Below the pieces are notes generated by a model. That model did not search any database. It worked only from the letters and a program-made list of their open reading frames with translations, and was not told the origin of the DNA. Shown here piece after piece: positions 5,026 through 7,258 of a stretch of 7,258 nucleotides of DNA. The first letter of the stretch is position 1. Each line of letters begins with the position of its first letter. The stretch is from an uncultured Collinsella sp. (GTDB lineage Bacteria; Actinomycetota; Coriobacteriia; Coriobacteriales; Coriobacteriaceae): NCBI GenBank assembly GCA_900765185.1, contig CAAFQT010000018.1, positions 1 through 7,258 of the forward strand, in the 5' to 3' direction. A program made the position numbers and the translations under genes.

Positions 5026-6060
5026 ATGGGTAAAACGGTTCTTACCTTCGGCGAGATCATGATGAGGCTCTCGCCCAAAGATCACCTGCGTATTGAGCAG
5101 GCCACCGAGTTCGACGTCCGCTACGGCGGCGCCGAGGCCAACACCGCGCTTTCCCTGGCCTATCAGGGCGACAAGGCCGCTTACGTTTCCGTCGTTCCGG
5201 CAAACCGCCTGGGCGAGTGCGCTCTGCGCTCGCTGAAGGTCTACGACGTCGACACCACGCGCGTCGTGCGTCAGGGCGACCGTCTTGGCTCCTATGTATT
5301 TGAGGTAGGCGCCTCGCAGCGCGGCAACGGCTGCGTCTACGACCGCAAGTACTCCGCAATCAACATGGCCAAGCGCGACGTCTTTGACTGGGACGAGATC
5401 CTCAAGGGCATCGACGTCTTCTACTTCTCTGGCGTGACGCCCGCCGTCTCCGACGAGATGGCCGCCGCCTGCAAGGATGCTCTCACCGCTTGCCGCGCCA
5501 AGGGCATCACCACCGTGTGCGACGTTAACTACCGCGGCAAGATGTGGTCGCCCGAGAAGTCGCAGGCAACCATGAAGGAGCTCCTGCCGCTCGTCGACAT
5601 CTGCATCGCCAACGACGAGGACGCACCCGCCGGCCTCGGCATGACCTGCGTCTCCGGCTCCCTTGCCCACGGCATCGAGGAGCGCGACACCTACGTCGAG
5701 ATGGCCCGTCAGATCTGCGCCGAGTACGGCTGCAAGAAGGTCGCCTCGGTCGTCCGCAACATCTCCTGCGTCGAGCGCTCCATCTGGATGGGCATGCTCC
5801 ATGACGCCGAGAGCGGCGAGCACTGGTTCTCCCCTGCTCACGACGTGCACGTGCTCGAGGGCGTTGCCGCCGGCGACGCTTTCAACGCCGGCCTCGTCCA
5901 CGCCCTCATCAACGACTTCGACCCGCAGGATGCCGTCAACTACGCCATCGCGGCCTCGATCCTCAAGCTCACCATCAAGGGCGATTCCAACCTGGTGACC
6001 GCCGACGAGATCGCTGCCGTGGCCAACGCCGCCGACGGCGGCACCCGCGTCGCCCGTTAA
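5026..6060 (+). CDS. kdgK: 2-keto-3-deoxygluconate kinase (PfkB/ribokinase family)
   Basis: The 344-residue cytosolic kinase is predicted to phosphorylate 2-keto-3-deoxygluconate with ATP to KDPG. The N terminus TFGEIMMRLSP is typical of the family. The PfkB glycine motif is RYGGAEANTALSLAYQG (32-48). RLGSYVFEVGASQR (86-99) followed by YDRKYSAI (105-112) matches the sugar-acid-binding region of KDG kinases. DVNYRGKMW (166-174) is the usual family motif. The second PfkB signature GVAAGDAFNAG (279-289) carries the catalytic base Asp284. An Ala replaces the first Gly of the usual GAGD anion hole, a small departure. The ORF extends upstream to a GTG at 4939, but the ribosome binding site and family N terminus support 5026. 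The KDPG aldolase gene 255 nt downstream makes the assignment strong; another PfkB sugar kinase is less likely. Confidence 0.93.
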   Translation: MGKTVLTFGEIMMRLSPKDHLRIEQATEFDVRYGGAEANTALSLAYQGDKAAYVSVVPANRLGECALRSLKVYDVDTTRVVRQGDRLGSYVFEVGASQRGNGCVYDRKYSAINMAKRDVFDWDEILKGIDVFYFSGVTPAVSDEMAAACKDALTACRAKGITTVCDVNYRGKMWSPEKSQATMKELLPLVDICIANDEDAPAGLGMTCVSGSLAHGIEERDTYVEMARQICAEYGCKKVASVVRNISCVERSIWMGMLHDAESGEHWFSPAHDVHVLEGVAAGDAFNAGLVHALINDFDPQDAVNYAIAASILKLTIKGDSNLVTADEIAAVANAADGGTRVAR

Positions 6061-6075
6061 TTCGTTCCCCATTCC

Positions 6076-6115
6076 GCGGGCTGCAGTTTCCCATACCCAT
6101 ACCCCTGCAGCCCGC
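6076..6115 (+). other. Hairpin 1 of the kinase-aldolase intergenic region
   Basis: GCGGGCTGCAG (6076-6086) pairs with CTGCAGCCCGC (6105-6115), 11 bp, around an 18-nt pyrimidine-rich loop with a short CCCATA direct repeat. It starts 16 nt after the kinase stop. No T run follows, so it suits mRNA 3'-end protection or processing better than intrinsic termination. Confidence 0.6.
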
Positions 6116-6130
6116 TCCCCGATTCCTCCG

Positions 6131-6170
6131 GTCGGGCAAAACCACCAGTCCCATTCCGGTTTTGCCCGGC
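6131..6170 (+). other. Hairpin 2 of the kinase-aldolase intergenic region
   Basis: CGGGCAAAACC (6133-6143) pairs with GGTTTTGCCCG (6158-6168), 11 bp, extended by a G-T and a G-C pair to 6131/6170. The 14-nt loop contains ACCAGTC, which is complementary to GACTGGT at 6182-6188. Confidence 0.6.
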
Positions 6171-6183
6171 ATTTCTCACACGA

Positions 6184-6265
6184 CTGGTCGCGTAGCCGGT
6201 TTTGGAATTGCTTGTGACCCCAAGCAGTGCCTCCGATAACCAGTCCAAAACCGGCTCATGACCAG
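6184..6265 (+). other. Hairpin 3 (large) of the kinase-aldolase intergenic region
   Basis: An outer stem CTGGTC/GACCAG (6184-6189/6260-6265) and an inner 13-bp stem AGCCGGTTTTGGA/TCCAAAACCGGCT (6194-6206/6244-6256) enclose a small third stem TGCTTG/CAAGCA (6209-6214/6221-6226). CCCTTTT follows, so partial termination upstream of the aldolase gene is conceivable. The aldolase ribosome binding site is about 40 nt downstream. Confidence 0.6.
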
Positions 6266-6315
6266 CCCTTTTAGCAATTACGCGCACTCGCGCGCCGCAC
6301 ATCGAAAGGAACATC

Positions 6316-6957
6316 ATGTTCGATCAGTTCTACACCACGCTTGAGTCCCTGGGCATCGTGCCGGTCGTCGTGCTCGACAAGGTCGAGGACGCCGCTCCGC
6401 TCGCTCACGCCCTGATGGCCGCCGGCATGAAGTCCGCCGAGGTAACCTTCCGCACCGCTTGCGCCGCCGAGTGCATCGCCGCCATGGCCGAGGCCGAGCC
6501 CGAGATGTGCGTTGGCGCCGGCACCGTCCTGACTGTCGAGCAGGTTGAGCAGGCCCGTGCCGCCGGTGCCAAGTTCATCGTCTCCCCGGGCTACAACGAG
6601 GCTGTCGTCAAGCACTGCATCGACATCGACCTGCCCGTGCTGCCCGGCACCGTGACTCCCTCCGAGGTCACCGCTGCCGTCAACCTGGGCCTCAAGGTCA
6701 CCAAGTTCTTCCCGGCAGCCCAGTACGGCGGCCTCAACACCATCAAGGCCCTCGCCGCTCCGTTTGTCGGTCACCGCTTTATGCCCACCGGCGGCGTGAG
6801 CACCGCTAACGTCGAGGAGTACCTGAGCTCTTCCGCCATCATCGCCTGCGGCGGCACCTGGATGGTCAAGCCGGCCCTGTTCGCCGACGGCAACTTCTCC
6901 AAGGTCGAGCAGATCGCTCGCGAGGCCATGGACGTCGTCAAGAAGGTCCGCGCCTAA
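6316..6957 (+). CDS. eda: 2-keto-3-deoxy-6-phosphogluconate (KDPG) aldolase
   Basis: The 213-residue class I aldolase is predicted to cleave KDPG to pyruvate and glyceraldehyde 3-phosphate, the step after the upstream kinase. It is a single TIM-barrel domain of normal length. The Schiff-base lysine is Lys130 in VTKFFPAAQYGG. The general acid/base is Glu42 in AEVTFRT, with Arg46 in the phosphate/substrate region. GAGTVLT (67-73), SPGYN (90-94), LPGTVTPSE (109-117) and MPTGGVS (156-162) are the remaining family hallmarks. The start at 6316 is 5 nt after GAAAGGA (6304-6310). No promoter is evident in the preceding gap, so co-transcription with the kinase is likely. Some homologues also act on 4-hydroxy-2-oxoglutarate or KDPGal; the operon context favours KDPG. 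Confidence 0.95.
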   Translation: MFDQFYTTLESLGIVPVVVLDKVEDAAPLAHALMAAGMKSAEVTFRTACAAECIAAMAEAEPEMCVGAGTVLTVEQVEQARAAGAKFIVSPGYNEAVVKHCIDIDLPVLPGTVTPSEVTAAVNLGLKVTKFFPAAQYGGLNTIKALAAPFVGHRFMPTGGVSTANVEEYLSSSAIIACGGTWMVKPALFADGNFSKVEQIAREAMDVVKKVRA

Positions 6958-6974
6958 TCCAGCTCTCTATCGTG

Positions 6975-7006
6975 GAGGGCGCGACCTAGACCGCGCCCTC
7001 TTTTTT
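6975..7006 (+). terminator. Rho-independent terminator of the KDG operon
   Basis: GAGGGCGCG (6975-6983) pairs with CGCGCCCTC (6992-7000) around an 8-nt loop, followed by six T residues (7001-7006). It starts 17 nt after the aldolase stop codon. Confidence 0.93.
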
Positions 7007-7007
7007 G

Positions 7008-7109
7008 AAGCGGCTCGGAAGCGTGCCGTTTCCGTCACGGACAAGAACCGAAACCGTCTTGTATGCTGATAGAACGTGACGGAAGCGACACGCCCCCGAG
7101 CCGCTTTTT
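7008..7109 (+). other. Long imperfect stem-loop (about 99 nt) with trailing T run; possible small RNA or miniature inverted-repeat element
   Basis: Positions 7008-7039 pair with 7075-7106. An 11-bp perfect outer stem AAGCGGCTCGG/CCGAGCCGCTT is followed by GCGTG/CACGC, then a 13-bp run (7027-7039 with 7075-7087) containing one G-T pair. The 35-nt loop holds a further 6-bp stem ACAAGA/TCTTGT (7041-7046/7057-7062). TTTTT ends the element at 7105-7109. It begins right after the operon terminator's T run and has no open reading frame of interest. It is far larger than a terminator needs to be, so a structured RNA or a mobile palindromic element is possible; neither is shown. Confidence 0.6.
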
Positions 7110-7153
7110 CTTCGGCTAAATCTTTGCCCTAACATAATCCAGAGCGCCAAAAC

Positions 7154-7222
7154 AAACGCGGTGCCGTCTGAAGGATCGACCCCTTGCTTCCGGTCTGTTC
7201 CTCCAAACGGCACCGCGTTTTT
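7154..7222. terminator. 14-bp stem-loop with T runs on both sides, probable bidirectional terminator
   Basis: AAACGCGGTGCCGT (7154-7167) pairs perfectly with ACGGCACCGCGTTT (7207-7220) around a 39-nt loop. On the plus strand the stem ends in TTTTT (7218-7222). On the minus strand it is followed by TTTGTTTTGG. It would terminate a convergent minus-strand gene entering from the right edge. The long loop is unusual for a plain terminator. Confidence 0.6.
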
Positions 7223-7258
7223 ATGCCTCGGTCACGCCCCAACGCAGTTGCGGTGAAA
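7221..7258 (-). CDS. Possible 3' end of a convergent gene (fragment)
   Basis: Reading inward from the right edge on the minus strand, one frame gives SPQLRWGVTEA and then TAA at 7223-7221, directly before the 14-bp stem-loop that would terminate it. Eleven codons are far too few to identify a product. One of the other two frames stops even earlier at a TGA, so this frame is only a guess from the stop-terminator spacing. Confidence 0.2.
   Translation of the reverse strand, partial: SPQLRWGVTEA

Noticed and set aside
4987..6072. 361-codon open frame antisense to the KDG kinase gene
   Set aside because: Its protein is low in complexity (Gly, Val, Asp, Ala, His rich) with no recognisable motif. 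It is explained by the strong third-position GC bias of the real gene on the other strand.
6057..6317. 86-codon minus-strand open frame in the kinase-aldolase gap
   Set aside because: It runs through the three inverted repeats, overlaps both genes and has no recognisable domain.
6986..7213. 75-codon minus-strand open frame after the aldolase
   Set aside because: It is formed across the terminator and two stem-loops; the composition follows the palindromes and no motif is visible.
1..7258. CRISPR array, tRNA, rRNA or transposase genes
   Set aside because: No regularly spaced direct repeats, cloverleaf-like segments, ribosomal RNA motifs or transposase-like proteins were seen on either strand.

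Overview
The window looks like chromosomal DNA from a high-GC actinobacterium, most likely a Coriobacteriia gut lineage such as Collinsella. This is an inference from base composition, codon use, the GlnR-like regulator and the style of the proteins; no marker gene is present to prove it. There are six substantial genes. Four lie on the minus strand, covering positions 1 to about 4792, and two on the plus strand, from about 5026 to 6957. The two blocks diverge from a shared regulatory region at 4793-5025.

Minus-strand block, in order of transcription: a LacI-family repressor (4792-3770), a glutamine synthetase type I homologue (3634-2297), an OmpR-type winged-helix regulator resembling actinobacterial GlnR (2246-1584), and a membrane-anchored HtrA/DegP serine protease (1375 to the left edge, truncated by the window). 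The glutamine synthetase homologue and the regulator are 50 nt apart with no terminator visible between them, so they probably form one transcription unit. The synthetase homologue keeps the family's length and fold motifs but appears to have lost three of the six metal-ligand positions. The regulator's receiver domain lacks the usual phosphorylation pocket except for one Asp. Together they look like a non-canonical nitrogen-sensing pair, and this is the most unusual content of the window.

Plus-strand block: a PfkB-family 2-keto-3-deoxygluconate (KDG) kinase and a KDPG aldolase. They carry out the last two steps that turn KDG, the common intermediate of hexuronate and pectin/glycosaminoglycan sugar breakdown, into pyruvate and glyceraldehyde 3-phosphate. 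The divergent LacI-family gene is the obvious candidate repressor. A strong -10 element is followed immediately by a tandem CG-centred operator-like repeat, and then by an 18-bp perfect hairpin in the kinase leader.

The intergenic regions are rich in structure. An inverted repeat follows the GlnR-like gene, and a hairpin abuts the htrA ribosome binding site. Three inverted repeats with competing pairings separate the kinase and aldolase genes. A classical terminator follows the aldolase, and two much larger stem-loops (about 99 and 67 nt) lie beyond it. The last 36 bases may be the 3' end of a convergent gene. No tRNA, rRNA, CRISPR array or recognisable transposase is present.
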